Shown here: positions 43,300-52,121 of the stretch, one piece after another
Numbering within the stretch: the first letter of the stretch is position 1
Layout: each line of letters starts with the position of its first letter
Assembly: GCF_001562255.1 (NCBI RefSeq)
Contig: NZ_CP014301.1
Location: 1,054,001 to 1,118,000 of the forward strand
From: Bosea sp. PAMC 26642
GTDB taxonomy: Bacteria; Pseudomonadota; Alphaproteobacteria; Rhizobiales; Beijerinckiaceae
DNA length: 64,000 nucleotides
Reading direction: 5' to 3'
Program-made: the position numbers and the translations under genes
The notes under the pieces: model-generated
Told to the model about the DNA's origin: nothing
Seen by the model: the letters and a program-made list of their open reading frames with translations, nothing else
Databases searched by the model: none

Positions 43300-44066
43300 A
43301 GCGCGACCTCCGCCGTGCGCGTGCGGACGAGCCGGCCGTCGTCGCCGACATGCAGGCCGCATTCCTTCGCCGCATCCTGCTCCCACCACCAGCGACCGGC
43401 ACGCTCGGACTCGCCTGGAACGATAGCGCGTGTGCAGGGCGCGCATCCAATCGAGACGAAGCCGCGCGCGTGCAGCGGGTTGACGGGCACGCCGAGGTCT
43501 TGGGCAACCAGACGGGCCTGCTCGCGGCTCCAGTCGTGCAGCGGGTTGATCTTCGTCAGGCCACGCTGGAGATCATGTTCGATGAAACCGGTCGCCGCTC
43601 TCGCCTCTGACTGGCCCGCGCGCAAGCCCGTGATCCAGCCGGCAGCTCCTGCCAGCGCCCGGTCCAGGGGGGCAAGCTTGCGCAGGAAACAGCAGCGCTT
43701 GCGCGCTTCCTGCGAGGCCTTGAAGCCGTTGATACCCTGTTCCCGGACCATGCGCTCGACCGAGCTCGCATCCGGCAAGAAGGCCGAAACGCTGAGGCCG
43801 TAGCGCCGTTCCGTCTCCGACCAGAGATCATAAACCTCCGGAAACAGGCGCCCGGTATCAAGCGTCGCGAAGGAAACCTCTCGCGCCAGCCCTGCCTCCG
43901 CGATGAGGTGCGTCAGAACCTGATCTTCGAGCCCGAAACTGGTCGTGAAGATGAGACGACCCGGGACGTCCGCACGCGCACGCCGCAAGCGCCCGATGAC
44001 CCGGTTCGGGGCTGACGGGTCTGATGCGGTTTGGGCTGTTTCGTCGGTTGCGGCCACTTTGGCCAT
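43296..44066 (-). CDS. cysH: APS reductase CysH (4Fe-4S type)
   Basis: 256 residues. PAPS/APS reductase fold with [13 protein letters not shown] and [17 protein letters not shown]. Cys125-Cys126 and Cys208/Cys211 (GCAPC) are the 4Fe-4S ligands that distinguish APS reductases, and Cys236 in KECGLH is catalytic. It reduces APS to sulfite and AMP. This fits the absence of APS kinase in CysN: the pathway is sulfate-APS-sulfite-sulfide. First gene after the second Cys-terminated leader. Confidence 0.92.
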   Translation of the reverse strand: MAKVAATDETAQTASDPSAPNRVIGRLRRARADVPGRLIFTTSFGLEDQVLTHLIAEAGLAREVSFATLDTGRLFPEVYDLWSETERRYGLSVSAFLPDASSVERMVREQGINGFKASQEARKRCCFLRKLAPLDRALAGAAGWITGLRAGQSEARAATGFIEHDLQRGLTKINPLHDWSREQARLVAQDLGVPVNPLHARGFVSIGCAPCTRAIVPGESERAGRWWWEQDAAKECGLHVGDDGRLVRTRTAEVAL

Positions 44067-44077
44067 ACGGCTTCATT

Positions 44078-44094
44078 CGCCGAGAATGTCGGCG
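44078..44094 (-). promoter_or_regulatory. Stem before the cysH start region (leader element)
   Basis: CGCCGA-N5-TCGGCG, identical arms to 36295-36311, located 12 nt before the cysH ATG and followed by GAATGAAG. Preceded by a further small hairpin CCTGC-N6-GCAGG. Confidence 0.55.
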
Positions 44095-44157
44095 CCTTTG
44101 GTATCTGAGATGATGGATCAAGGGTGGCCTGCTACACCGCAGGGTGGCGCGACATCA

Positions 44158-44232
44158 TCAACATCGCGAGGGATGCAGACCCTTCGAAGAATGAGGGAGA
44201 CGTGTTGCAACCAGGTCGATGAAGGCGATCAC
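44158..44232 (-). CDS. 24-residue leader ORF ending Arg-Cys-stop, cysHDN operon
   Basis: GTG with GGGGA 7 nt upstream. The peptide begins VIAFIDLVATRL and ends GLHPSRC, codons CGA TGT TGA. Same length as its counterpart before the ssu operon and a matching hydrophobic N-terminus with Asp at position 6, but very different middle codons. This points to selection on the start, length and end rather than simple recent duplication. Confidence 0.6.
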   Translation of the reverse strand: MIAFIDLVATRLPHSSKGLHPSRC

Positions 44233-44249
44233 GAAATGTCCCCGGGACT

Positions 44250-44400
44250 GGAGCCCACGATGTCATCGTGATGCTTTCGGCAGTAGTAGCGCGGCGCAGA
44301 ACTGCTTCGACAAATCCCGCGATCGATCCATCACCGTGAAATCGACCCCTCAAATGTCGTCGATCGCGAGGGTCGGGTCAACGAAAGCGGTTTTCAAAGA
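44250..44400 (-). promoter_or_regulatory. Upstream control region of cysHDN (shared with ssu)
   Basis: CACGAT-N3-ATCGTG hairpin (44256-44270), the blocks GCGGCGCAG and CAAATCCCGCGAT, minus-strand TTGACC (44381-44376) and GAAA-N5-TTTC (44383-44395). The dyad lies 151 nt from the leader GTG, against 152 nt in the ssu copy. About 140 nt beyond, up to the ABC gene, nothing is recognisable. Confidence 0.5.
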
Positions 44401-44541
44401 TCGCAGACAAAAGGGAAAGATAACCTCCCGGCCCCGCCGCTCTCGACGGTATTCGTCTTGCCTGCAGAAGCCATTGGCCGAGGCGTCCGTCATCGAAGCG
44501 GTGCGGCGCCGGCTGGTGGCCGGTTCCGGCGATGATGGACG

Positions 44542-45777
44542 TCAGCCCCGCAGTCCTGTTCCGATCGGGCTGGTGAACGACGCGAGCGCCGGCAACAGGC
44601 TGAGGAGAGTGCCGACACAGAACAGCAGGCCGATTTGCAGAAATTCGGGCTTGCCGAGCGAGATCGCGAGGTGAAGACCGGTTTCCGCTTCGACCAGCTG
44701 CGACAGCACCGAAGCGGCTGCGCCGCCGAGCAACAGGCCGGCGGCGCAGCCGAACGCCATCAACGCGGCCATCCCGAGCCAGATCACGAGCAGGACATAA
44801 AGCCGGGGCGCGCCCATGGCCCGCAGCACGGCATAGCGTCGCCGGCGCAGCCCCGTCACCGCGATGAGGAGAAGCAGGATCGCGGCGAAGACCAAGGTCG
44901 CGTTCAGCGTCGAGGCCAGGATGAGAACGCCACGCGCATCGCCGAGTGCCCGATAGAGTCCCACCAGCACTTCGGCGGGGAAGAACGCCATCGTCCCGCC
45001 CTGGCGATACTGGCTGCGCAGGGCGTAGGCTCCGGCGACGCTGCGGGGCTTGACGACGATCGCCGGCACGCCGGGTATGGGGGCTCCGTCGAAGGGCGGG
45101 CCGATCGTCTCCGTCCCGGTCGCGTGTCCGTTGCCGAGGCCGTGGACTTCCCAGACGCTTTCGATGGGCACCAGGATCGCGCGATCCCACGGCGATCCAA
45201 GTCGCGGCAGGCGCCCGACGACGGTGTAGTCGTGGCCGGCATGGCGATGACCCGCCTCGTCGGCATCCTCCTCGCCGGGCTTGTGCGCCTGTCCCGCGAC
45301 GCCATGCGATGGCGTGATGCTTTGACCAAGGCGATAGTCCACATCGGCGCCGACGACAGCCTCGCCTTCGGCGGAAAAGAGCCGGCCCTCGTTCGGCGCG
45401 ATGCGGCCCCAGCGTGTGGCGAAGGCCGCTGTGGTGCCGATGATCGGATAGCCGCGGGTGACGTCTCCGAAGGCGATCGGCGCGAAGCCGGCGACGCGCT
45501 CGTCGCGGGCCAGCGCCCCGAGAACGCTCCCCTCGACGAGCGGGATCGCGTCGAGCTGCAGATAGACGGTCGACATCAGCAGCTGCGCCTGGCTGCCCGG
45601 AGCACCGATCAGCAGGTCGAAATCGTCGGCGGCCGCCGCCGAACTCTGCCGTAACGCGCGTTCCTGCGCCCCGATCGCCACGCCGATCGCCACGGCCACC
45701 GCCACCAGCGCGACGATCGCGGCCGCCGTCCAGCGCAGCGCACGCAGATCGGCAAGGACCATTGCAAATGGATTCAT
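44542..45777 (-). CDS. FtsX-type ABC permease with His-rich loop
   Basis: 411 residues from the ATG overlapping the ATPase stop (ATGA). MacB/LolCE/FtsX architecture: one N-terminal membrane helix, a roughly 220-residue periplasmic domain, and three C-terminal helices containing the FtsX core (LIAVTGLRRRRYAVLRAMGAPRLYVL). The periplasmic domain carries an acidic/His segment HKPGEEDADEAGHRHAGHD, a plausible divalent-metal binder. Operon organisation resembles the zinc-responsive Zrm-type ABC operons of Pseudomonas; the zinc link is inference. Confidence 0.82.
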   Translation of the reverse strand: MNPFAMVLADLRALRWTAAAIVALVAVAVAIGVAIGAQERALRQSSAAAADDFDLLIGAPGSQAQLLMSTVYLQLDAIPLVEGSVLGALARDERVAGFAPIAFGDVTRGYPIIGTTAAFATRWGRIAPNEGRLFSAEGEAVVGADVDYRLGQSITPSHGVAGQAHKPGEEDADEAGHRHAGHDYTVVGRLPRLGSPWDRAILVPIESVWEVHGLGNGHATGTETIGPPFDGAPIPGVPAIVVKPRSVAGAYALRSQYRQGGTMAFFPAEVLVGLYRALGDARGVLILASTLNATLVFAAILLLLIAVTGLRRRRYAVLRAMGAPRLYVLLVIWLGMAALMAFGCAAGLLLGGAAASVLSQLVEAETGLHLAISLGKPEFLQIGLLFCVGTLLSLLPALASFTSPIGTGLRG

Positions 45778-46493
45778 GCGGCCGCGTCCCACAGCTGCGT
45801 GGCGGTTGCGATGTCGAGCCGCCGCTCCATCCGCGCCAGCAGCGCGGCATCATGCGTGGCGCAGATCAGCGTGGCCCCGGCCTCGCGGGCGGCATCGACC
45901 AGCAAGGCTCCGACCTCGTCGGCATGGGCTGCATCCAGGCTCGCCGTCGGCTCGTCGGCGAGGATCAGGGCGGGGCGCCGGCAGACCGCGCGCGCGATCG
46001 CGACGCGCTGCTGTTCGCCACGAGAAAGCACGCCGGTCCTGCGGCGCAGATCGGTGAGGCCCATGCGCGCGGCGACCGCCGCCGCCTGCTCCCGTTCCTC
46101 CCGGCCGACCCGCCACGATGAGAACGTTGCGGGCAGGGTGATGTTGGCGAGGATGTCGAGTTCCGGGATGAGGTGGAAATCCTGGAAGACGAAGCCGAGC
46201 GTTGCGAGACGCCAGCGGTCGCGAGCGCCGGCCGGCAGCGCAGAGAGTACGGTCTCGCCCCAGGCGACCGTGCCCGTACCCGGCACGATCAAGCCGGCGA
46301 TCAGGTGCAGAAGCGAGGTCTTGCCCGAGCCTGAAGGACCGCGCAGCCCGATATGGGTGCCTGCAGGCACGGTCAGTTCGGGAATGTCGAGGACCCGAAA
46401 CGGGCGCCCGTCGCCGCCGCGATGGTCGAGAGTGACGGCGGAGAGCCGGAGCGCTCTGGCGGCAGCTCGTTCAGGCGAGGGTGAAGCTGGCAT
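45774..46493 (-). CDS. ABC ATPase, LolD/MacB-type
   Basis: 239 residues. Walker A GPSGSGKTSLLH, Q-loop FVFQDFHLIPELDILANI (LolD/FtsE-like), signature LSRGEQQRVAIARAV (the SRGEQQ variant), Walker B LILADEPTASLD and switch His ATHD. Partner of the FtsX-type permease. The start overlaps the secreted-protein gene by 23 nt. Confidence 0.87.
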   Translation of the reverse strand: MPASPSPERAAARALRLSAVTLDHRGGDGRPFRVLDIPELTVPAGTHIGLRGPSGSGKTSLLHLIAGLIVPGTGTVAWGETVLSALPAGARDRWRLATLGFVFQDFHLIPELDILANITLPATFSSWRVGREEREQAAAVAARMGLTDLRRRTGVLSRGEQQRVAIARAVCRRPALILADEPTASLDAAHADEVGALLVDAAREAGATLICATHDAALLARMERRLDIATATQLWDAAA

Positions 46494-46935
46494 CGACGAG
46501 TCTGATCTGGCTGACGAAGCCGGTATCGCGATCCGTAGCCGAGCCGATCTCCAGCCGGCCGGCCACGACGACCTTGCGGCCGGCGCTGACCATCGGCGTT
46601 ATCTCCTTCATGAAGACGACGACGATATCGACCGGCCAGTCGGCGTCCGACTGGCAGAACGGGCAGATGGCCAGCGGCTCGCGCGTCAGCACGAAGAAAT
46701 GGCTTTCCGGCTTCAGCGGCGGCGCCATGTAGCCGGTCAGGCGAACCGGCTGTCCGCGCAGCGCGACGACCCGGTCGGAGAATTGAAAGCCGAGTACGCC
46801 GAACGATTTGTAGAGGCCGTCGAAGGTGATCATGCCGGAATCGGCCGCGAGGGCCTTCCCGCAAAGCGTTGCCGCCGCGAGACCCATCAGGGTCGCGCGG
46901 CGGGTGGTCAGCGTATGACGGCGTTGCCGCTGCAT
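46471..46935 (-). CDS. Secreted small protein with CPFC motif
   Basis: 154 residues; a twin-arginine-like signal region (TTRRATLMGLAAATLCGKALA) and a mature domain with VRLTGYMAPPLKPESHFFVL, the pair CPFC followed by QSDADWP, then VVVAGRLEIGSATD. This looks like a DUF3299-type periplasmic protein, members of which accompany FtsX-type metal-linked ABC operons. The two Cys could bind metal or be redox-active. First gene of the three-gene unit. Confidence 0.7.
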   Translation of the reverse strand: MQRQRRHTLTTRRATLMGLAAATLCGKALAADSGMITFDGLYKSFGVLGFQFSDRVVALRGQPVRLTGYMAPPLKPESHFFVLTREPLAICPFCQSDADWPVDIVVVFMKEITPMVSAGRKVVVAGRLEIGSATDRDTGFVSQIRLVDASFTLA

Positions 46936-46963
46936 CCTTCGTTCCTGTCGGCGGCCGGCCGGC

Positions 46964-48709
46964 TTACTTGCCGCCCAGGGCCAACGCCTCCGCCATAACG
47001 CGGAAGACGTAGGTGTTGGGCTTGTGGCCGCGGAACTTCTCGGCGCCGGGGCCCATTGCGGTCAGCAGACCGTCATCGGCCGAATGGACACCGGAATTGG
47101 CGTCGAAGGGCAGGTTGCCGGCCTTGCGGGTTGCGAGCGGGCCGGTGCAATCGCCCTCGTTGGCGACATTGGTCTTGCCGTCGGCGCTCTTCACCGCCGG
47201 CACGCGCTCGCCGTTCATGAAGGGGCGGCCGGTGTCGCAGGTGTCGGGATATGTGCCGAAGACGACAGCCAGCCGGCGCGAGGTGTTGACGTCGGTCGGG
47301 TAGCCGTCGGCATCGAGAGGGCCGTAATTCGGCGGCTTCGAGTCGGCGTAGGTGCCGAGCTTGTCGCGCAGGAGCTGGCCGGGGCGCTCGTCGTCATAGG
47401 TGCCGACGAGCGAGACCGCATGGGTGTGGTCCGGCACGACGATGATCAGCGTGTCGTTGCGCTCGCCTGCGAAATCCTTGGCGATCTTGACGGCGTTGTC
47501 GAGCATGATCGTGTCGAACACCGCGCGCTCCCAGTCGAGCGAGTGGCTGTACTTGTCGATACGGCCCGATTCCACCATCAGGAAGAAGCCGTCCTGATTG
47601 CCCTTCATCATGTCGATCGCGGCCCTGGTCTGCTCGGCGACGTCGGGCTGGTCGGGAAACTTCGAGATGCCGCCCTTCTTGGCGATGCGCAGGTCGAAGG
47701 CGCCGTCGATGTTGGAGGTGTTGTAGAGGCCGAGCAGCTTCTTGGCGCCCGAGGCGGCGGCCGCGTTCATCTCGGTTTTGGTGGTGGCGATGGTGTAGCC
47801 GGCGGTCTTGAACTGCGCGATGAAGTCGAGATCGTCGGTGCGCTTGGAGCCCGGCGTCGACTTGGGCAGGAAGTTCGGCGAGCCGCCGCCCATGATCACG
47901 TCGGGCTGCACCTCGTGGAACATCTTGACGATGTCGTTGTAGTCCGAGCGGCGGCGGGTATGGGCGACCATCGAAGCCGGCGTCGCGTCCTCGATTTCGG
48001 CGTTGGTGACGACGCCGACGGTCATCCCGCTGCGGCGCTTGATCAGCTCCGCGATGGTTTCTACCTTGGGATGGTCGAGCGTCAGTGCGTTCTTGGCGCA
48101 ATAGACGCCGAGCGCATTGACGCAGGATTTGTGGCCGGTGGTGTAGGCATGGGCGCTGTTGGCGCTGTCGGTGACGACCGAATCGTTGCCGGAAGTCGAG
48201 ATCAGCGCCATGTTGGGCATGTCGTCGATGGCGAGTTCGCCATTATAGCGGCCTTCTTCCCAGCCCTTCGACATGATGCGCGCGGCGGTGCGATGCGCGA
48301 TCGACATGCCGTCGCCGACGAAGAGGATGACGTTCTTGGCGCGGCGCGGCTGGGCGGTCGCGAAGACCTCCCACTTGACCGTCGCCTTTTTGGTGCCTTG
48401 CGTCGCCTCGACAACATAGTTGCCGGCCGGCAGCGTCGCGCCACGCAGCCAGAGGGCCGAATGCTTCTGGCCTTCCTCGTTCTGCATGAAGGCCGTCGCC
48501 TTGCCGAAAATCTCGGCGGGTGCCTTGCCGTTGATCGTCACGGCGACGTCGGCCGAGGTCGGCGCGTCGGGAAACTCGACCTTGAAGTCGAAGCGCGAGC
48601 CCTCGAGGATTTCGGCGCGGTTGATCGGATAGATCGTCTGCGCGGCCACCGGCGCGGTTGCAAGGACGGCTCCAACCGCCGTCGCGTGCCAAATCGTTTT
48701 CAGTTGCAT
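46964..48709 (-). CDS. phoA: Alkaline phosphatase, PhoA family
   Basis: 581 residues from the ATG 5 nt after GGAGG. Signal peptide ends at APVAAQ. A roughly 100-residue N-terminal beta domain precedes the PhoA core: metal Asp in ILFVGDGMSIAHRTAAR, nucleophile Ser in VVTDSANSAHAYTTGHK, and metal ligands in ESGRIDKYSH, VVPDHTHA and the C-terminal GVHSADD. It hydrolyses phosphomonoesters in the periplasm using Zn2+/Mg2+. It sits 29 nt from the zinc-linked-looking ABC unit on the same strand. Confidence 0.92.
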   Translation of the reverse strand: MQLKTIWHATAVGAVLATAPVAAQTIYPINRAEILEGSRFDFKVEFPDAPTSADVAVTINGKAPAEIFGKATAFMQNEEGQKHSALWLRGATLPAGNYVVEATQGTKKATVKWEVFATAQPRRAKNVILFVGDGMSIAHRTAARIMSKGWEEGRYNGELAIDDMPNMALISTSGNDSVVTDSANSAHAYTTGHKSCVNALGVYCAKNALTLDHPKVETIAELIKRRSGMTVGVVTNAEIEDATPASMVAHTRRRSDYNDIVKMFHEVQPDVIMGGGSPNFLPKSTPGSKRTDDLDFIAQFKTAGYTIATTKTEMNAAAASGAKKLLGLYNTSNIDGAFDLRIAKKGGISKFPDQPDVAEQTRAAIDMMKGNQDGFFLMVESGRIDKYSHSLDWERAVFDTIMLDNAVKIAKDFAGERNDTLIIVVPDHTHAVSLVGTYDDERPGQLLRDKLGTYADSKPPNYGPLDADGYPTDVNTSRRLAVVFGTYPDTCDTGRPFMNGERVPAVKSADGKTNVANEGDCTGPLATRKAGNLPFDANSGVHSADDGLLTAMGPGAEKFRGHKPNTYVFRVMAEALALGGK

Positions 48710-48936
48710 CCCCACCTCCGATGATCCGTGATCCTATGGATGGGGCGAGCTAGTTGCAGCCGCGCATGACACTATGGCGACGGTAGGGGAGTCGATCGGC
48801 GAAGTGCCGGCATTCATGTCAGTGTGTCCCATTACCGTCCACCGCCGCGTCTGGTCGTCGGGGGCCGTCCAAGCTGCAAGCAGGTTCGTGCCGATGCTGG
48901 ATCTGCGGACGCCTGCTCGTCGCCAAGCTGCATCTT

Positions 48937-48977
48937 GTCACATGATCGCGCCGAAAGTCGCCTTGTTGTCATGTGAC
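48937..48977. promoter_or_regulatory. Inverted repeat upstream of the decarboxylase
   Basis: GTCACATGA (48937-48945) and TCATGTGAC (48969-48977), perfect 9-bp arms 32 nt apart centre to centre, about three helical turns. Each arm contains TCA-N2-TGA. Placed 37 nt before the decarboxylase ATG, it fits a two-site repressor or activator. Confidence 0.45.
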
Positions 48978-49013
48978 TCCCTGAAACCTCGCACCTCATT
49001 CAGCGGAGTCGAG

Positions 49014-51383
49014 ATGGACTATTTCAGGCGCTTCACCTTCCTGTTCGCGACGCCGAACTTCGATGCGGAGGATCTCGAGGGAATCCGCTTCCATCAGATC
49101 GTCGACGAGATCGAACGCTCTGGCTTCGAGGTCGTGAAGGCCCGCAAGCTCGAAGACGCCGAGATCGCGGTGCAGACCGATGCCGCCATCGGCTGCATGG
49201 TCGTCGATTGGGGCAAGAAGGGCCTGGAAGGCAAGACGGCGTCGCTCATCAACCTGATGCGCCGGCGCGGGCTCGAATTCCCGATCATCCTGCTGATCCG
49301 CCGCAAGCGTTTCGAGGATGTGCCGGTCGAAGTGCTCGATTTCATCGACGGCTACATCTTTCTGTCCGAGGAAACCCCGCCCTTTATCGCCAAGAGCCTG
49401 ATCAGCCGCCTCAAGCAATATGCCGAGACGCTGAAGACGCCGTTCTTCGGCGCGCTCGTCGATTATGCCGAGGAGGGCAACCACCTCTGGACCTGTCCGG
49501 GCCATAATGGCGGCGTGTTCTACAGCCGCAGCCCGATCGGGCGGGTGTTCATGGAGCATCTCGGCGAGGCGGTCTTCCGCGACGACCTCGACAATTCCGT
49601 GCTCGATCTCGGTGATCTGCTGACCCATGAGGGTCCGGCCCTCAAGGCCCAAAAGGAAGCCGCCCAGATTTTCGGGGCGGAGAAGACCTATTTCGTCCTC
49701 AACGGCACTTCGACCTCCAACAAGGTCGCGCTGGCCGCGCTGGTGACGGATGGCGATCTCGTGCTGTTCGACCGCAACAACCACAAGGCCGCTCATCACG
49801 GCGCGCTGCTGATCGCCGGCGGCATCCCGGTTTACATTCCCACGGTCCGCAACGCCTGGGGACTGATCGGCCCGATGCGCTGGGACAGCTTCGACGAGGA
49901 CGCTCTTCGCGAGCGCATCCGGACCAATCCGCTGGTCAAGGACCCCGAGGCCTGGAAGAAGCCGCGCCCGTTCCGCGTCGCCGTGGTCGAGCAGTGCACC
50001 TATGACGGAACGATCCACAGCGCGGAGATGATCCTCCAGCGCATCGGGCATCTCTGCGACTACATCATGTTCGACGAGGCCTGGGCCGGCTTCATGAAGT
50101 TCCACCCGCTCTATGCCGGGCGCTTCGCCATGGGGCTGAAGGATCTCGGGCCCGATTCGCCGGGCATCATCGCGACGCAGTCGACCCACAAGCAATTGGC
50201 GAGCTTCAGCCAGGCCTCGCAGATCCACATGAAGGACCGGCATATCAAGGGCCAGAAGCGCCGCGTCGAGCACCGCCGCTTCAACGAGAGCTTCATGCAA
50301 TATGCCTCGACCTCGCCCTTCTATCCGCTCTTCGCCTCGCTCGATGTCGGTGCGCAGATGATGAAGGGGCGCTCCGGCGAAGTGCTCTGGGACGATACGA
50401 TCCGGCTCGGCATCGAGCTCCGCAAGAAGATCCGTGCCGTCAGGCGCGAGTTCGAGGAGAAGGAGGCGCGGCCCGAGCGGCGCTGGTTCTTCGAGCCCTT
50501 CGTGCCCGACCGGGTCTCGATCCCCGATGCCGCGCGGCCCGGCGGCGTGCATGACGTCGCCTGGGAGATGGTCGCGACCGACCAACTCGCGAGCGACCCG
50601 GCCTATTGGCAGCTCGCGCCCGACGCGGCCTGGCACGGTTTTGCGGGGATGGCGGCGGGCTTTGCCATGACCGACCCCAACAAGCTGACGCTGCTGACGC
50701 CCGGCTTCGATCGCGCGACGGGCGCCTACACCGAACACGGCATCCCGGCGCCCGTCGTCGCCCAGTTCCTGCGGGAGAACCGCATCGTCGCCGAAAAGAA
50801 CGATCTCAATTCGCTGCTCTTCCTGCTGACGCCAGGCGTCGAAGCGAGCAAGGCCGGGACGCTGATCAGCGGGCTCGTCGCCTTCAAGAAGCTCCACGAC
50901 GAAAACGCCCTGCTCGAAGACGCCATCCCGGAGTTCTATCGGCGCAGGCCTTCGCGATACGAGGGCGTGCGCCTGCGCGATCTCTGCGGTCAAATGCACC
51001 GCTTCTTCCGCGACGCCGATGTCAGCGGGTTGCAGGCGAAGCAGTTCTCGCCCGAGCACCTGCCGGAGATGGCGATGTCGCCCCATGATGCGGCACGCTG
51101 CCTGACCCGCAACGACGTCGATTACCTGCCGATCGACACCATCGCCGGCCGCATCGCGACGACACCCTTCGTGGTCTATCCGCCGGGCATCGCGACGATC
51201 GTTCCCGGCGAGCGGCTGACCGAGCGGGCCCAGCCGATGATCGACTATCTCAGGATGTTCGAGGCGAGCTTCAACACCTTCCCCGGCTTCGATGTCGAGA
51301 TCCAGGGCGTCTATCGCGAGATCGATCACACCGGCGCGGTGCGGCTTTACACTTATGTCGTCGGCGAACAGGCCGGCGGCTGA
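49014..51383 (+). CDS. Basic amino-acid decarboxylase (Orn/Lys/Arg family)
   Basis: 789 residues. ATG chosen for the CGGAG site and the family N-terminus; the frame is open upstream without support. An N-terminal receiver-like wing domain (to about 130) precedes the PLP fold-I core: WTCPGHNGGVFYSRSPIGR, FVLNGTSTSNKVALAA, FDRNNHKAAHHGALL, FDEAWAGF, the Schiff-base Lys in TQSTHKQLASFSQASQIH, and the C-terminal YPPGIATIVPGERLT. It decarboxylates Arg, Lys or Orn to agmatine, cadaverine or putrescine; specificity is not decided here. A polyamine-compatible GNAT follows 13 nt later. Confidence 0.92.
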   Translation: MDYFRRFTFLFATPNFDAEDLEGIRFHQIVDEIERSGFEVVKARKLEDAEIAVQTDAAIGCMVVDWGKKGLEGKTASLINLMRRRGLEFPIILLIRRKRFEDVPVEVLDFIDGYIFLSEETPPFIAKSLISRLKQYAETLKTPFFGALVDYAEEGNHLWTCPGHNGGVFYSRSPIGRVFMEHLGEAVFRDDLDNSVLDLGDLLTHEGPALKAQKEAAQIFGAEKTYFVLNGTSTSNKVALAALVTDGDLVLFDRNNHKAAHHGALLIAGGIPVYIPTVRNAWGLIGPMRWDSFDEDALRERIRTNPLVKDPEAWKKPRPFRVAVVEQCTYDGTIHSAEMILQRIGHLCDYIMFDEAWAGFMKFHPLYAGRFAMGLKDLGPDSPGIIATQSTHKQLASFSQASQIHMKDRHIKGQKRRVEHRRFNESFMQYASTSPFYPLFASLDVGAQMMKGRSGEVLWDDTIRLGIELRKKIRAVRREFEEKEARPERRWFFEPFVPDRVSIPDAARPGGVHDVAWEMVATDQLASDPAYWQLAPDAAWHGFAGMAAGFAMTDPNKLTLLTPGFDRATGAYTEHGIPAPVVAQFLRENRIVAEKNDLNSLLFLLTPGVEASKAGTLISGLVAFKKLHDENALLEDAIPEFYRRRPSRYEGVRLRDLCGQMHRFFRDADVSGLQAKQFSPEHLPEMAMSPHDAARCLTRNDVDYLPIDTIAGRIATTPFVVYPPGIATIVPGERLTERAQPMIDYLRMFEASFNTFPGFDVEIQGVYREIDHTGAVRLYTYVVGEQAGG

Positions 51384-51396
51384 GCAGGCACGATCC

Positions 51397-51960
51397 ATGG
51401 AGCAGCAAACCCCCGTCGTCATCCGGCCATCGCGCGATGCCGATGTCGAGGCCATGCTGGCGATCTATCGCCGGCATATCCGGCGCGGCGTCGAGGACGG
51501 CGTCGAGGATCGCGGCACGCCCCAGCCCGACGATCTGAAGGATCGGCGCAAGAACCTGCGCAACCGCCGGCTGCCGCATCTGGTGGCGACGCTCGGCGGC
51601 GAGGTCGTCGGCTATGCCTATGTCGTGCCGTTCCGGAAACGGCCGGCCTACCGTTTCACGGTCAAGCATTCGATCTACATCCATCACGACCATGTCGGTC
51701 GCGGGATCGGGCGTCTGCTGATGCAGGCGCTGATCGACGCCTGCGCCGCCGCGGGCTTCAGGCAGATGATCGGCTATATCGACGCGGAAAACGCTGCTTC
51801 GCTGGCCCTGCATGAGCGTTTCGGCTTCGCGCGGGTCGGCCTGCTGCCGGGCGTCGCCTATCGCTACGGCAAATGGTCCGACAGCGTCATGGTGCAGAGG
51901 TCGCTGGGCGTCGGCGCGACATCGCCGATCGCGCCGAAGGGCGGCTCGCCGACACCTTAA
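51397..51960 (+). CDS. GNAT N-acetyltransferase (phosphinothricin-acetyltransferase-like)
   Basis: 187 residues. GNAT motif A HHDHVGRGIGRLLMQALIDAC binds acetyl-CoA; AENAASLALHERFGFARVGLLPGVAYRYGKWSDSVMVQRSL is the Pat/Bar-type C-terminus. It may N-acetylate small amines or amino-acid analogues. Likely co-transcribed with the decarboxylase, which raises the possibility of polyamine acetylation. Substrate not shown by sequence. Confidence 0.82.
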   Translation: MEQQTPVVIRPSRDADVEAMLAIYRRHIRRGVEDGVEDRGTPQPDDLKDRRKNLRNRRLPHLVATLGGEVVGYAYVVPFRKRPAYRFTVKHSIYIHHDHVGRGIGRLLMQALIDACAAAGFRQMIGYIDAENAASLALHERFGFARVGLLPGVAYRYGKWSDSVMVQRSLGVGATSPIAPKGGSPTP

Positions 51961-52057
51961 ACGCGGTGAGCCGCGATTGCTGAACCGAAGCCGCGCATTC
52001 TAAGTCCAGATCATCGCTCCGCCCGCGATGCGGCCGGAGCGATGGTGCCAGAAGTTT

Positions 52058-52107
52058 AGAGCATTGCTTGAGCGAAAACCGGTACCCACTTTTTCGCGCA
52101 ATGCTCT
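52058..52107. repeat. REP-like palindromic element
   Basis: AGAGCATTGC / GCAATGCTCT outer arms and GCGAAAA / TTTTCGC inner arms around ACCGGTACCCAC. This matches the common interspersed palindrome of Rhizobiales genomes that I recall (AGAGCAT..GCGAAAACCGG..ATGCTCT). It lies between two convergent genes, so it may also terminate transcription. Confidence 0.6.
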
Positions 52108-52121
52108 GGCCGGCCGACGAC

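Noticed and set aside
36090..44232. The similar sequences near 36.4 and 44.2 kb as transposon ends or an island boundary
   Set aside because: They first look like repeats flanking the cys region, but both lie at the same place relative to operon starts and contain matching leader ORFs, so shared regulation explains them better.
47024..48724. A 566-codon open frame antisense to alkaline phosphatase
   Set aside because: Low-complexity shadow composition, no motif, and the opposite strand encodes a clear PhoA with active-site residues.
48774..49013. An 80-residue N-terminal extension of the decarboxylase
   Set aside because: The frame is open but no ribosome site supports it, the sequence does not resemble the family, and it contains an inverted repeat typical of an upstream region. 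The ATG at 49014 has CGGAG.
48996..51455. An 819-codon open frame on the minus strand
   Set aside because: It lies exactly antisense to the decarboxylase, is Arg/Asp/Gly/His-rich with no domain, and reflects GC-rich third-position bias.
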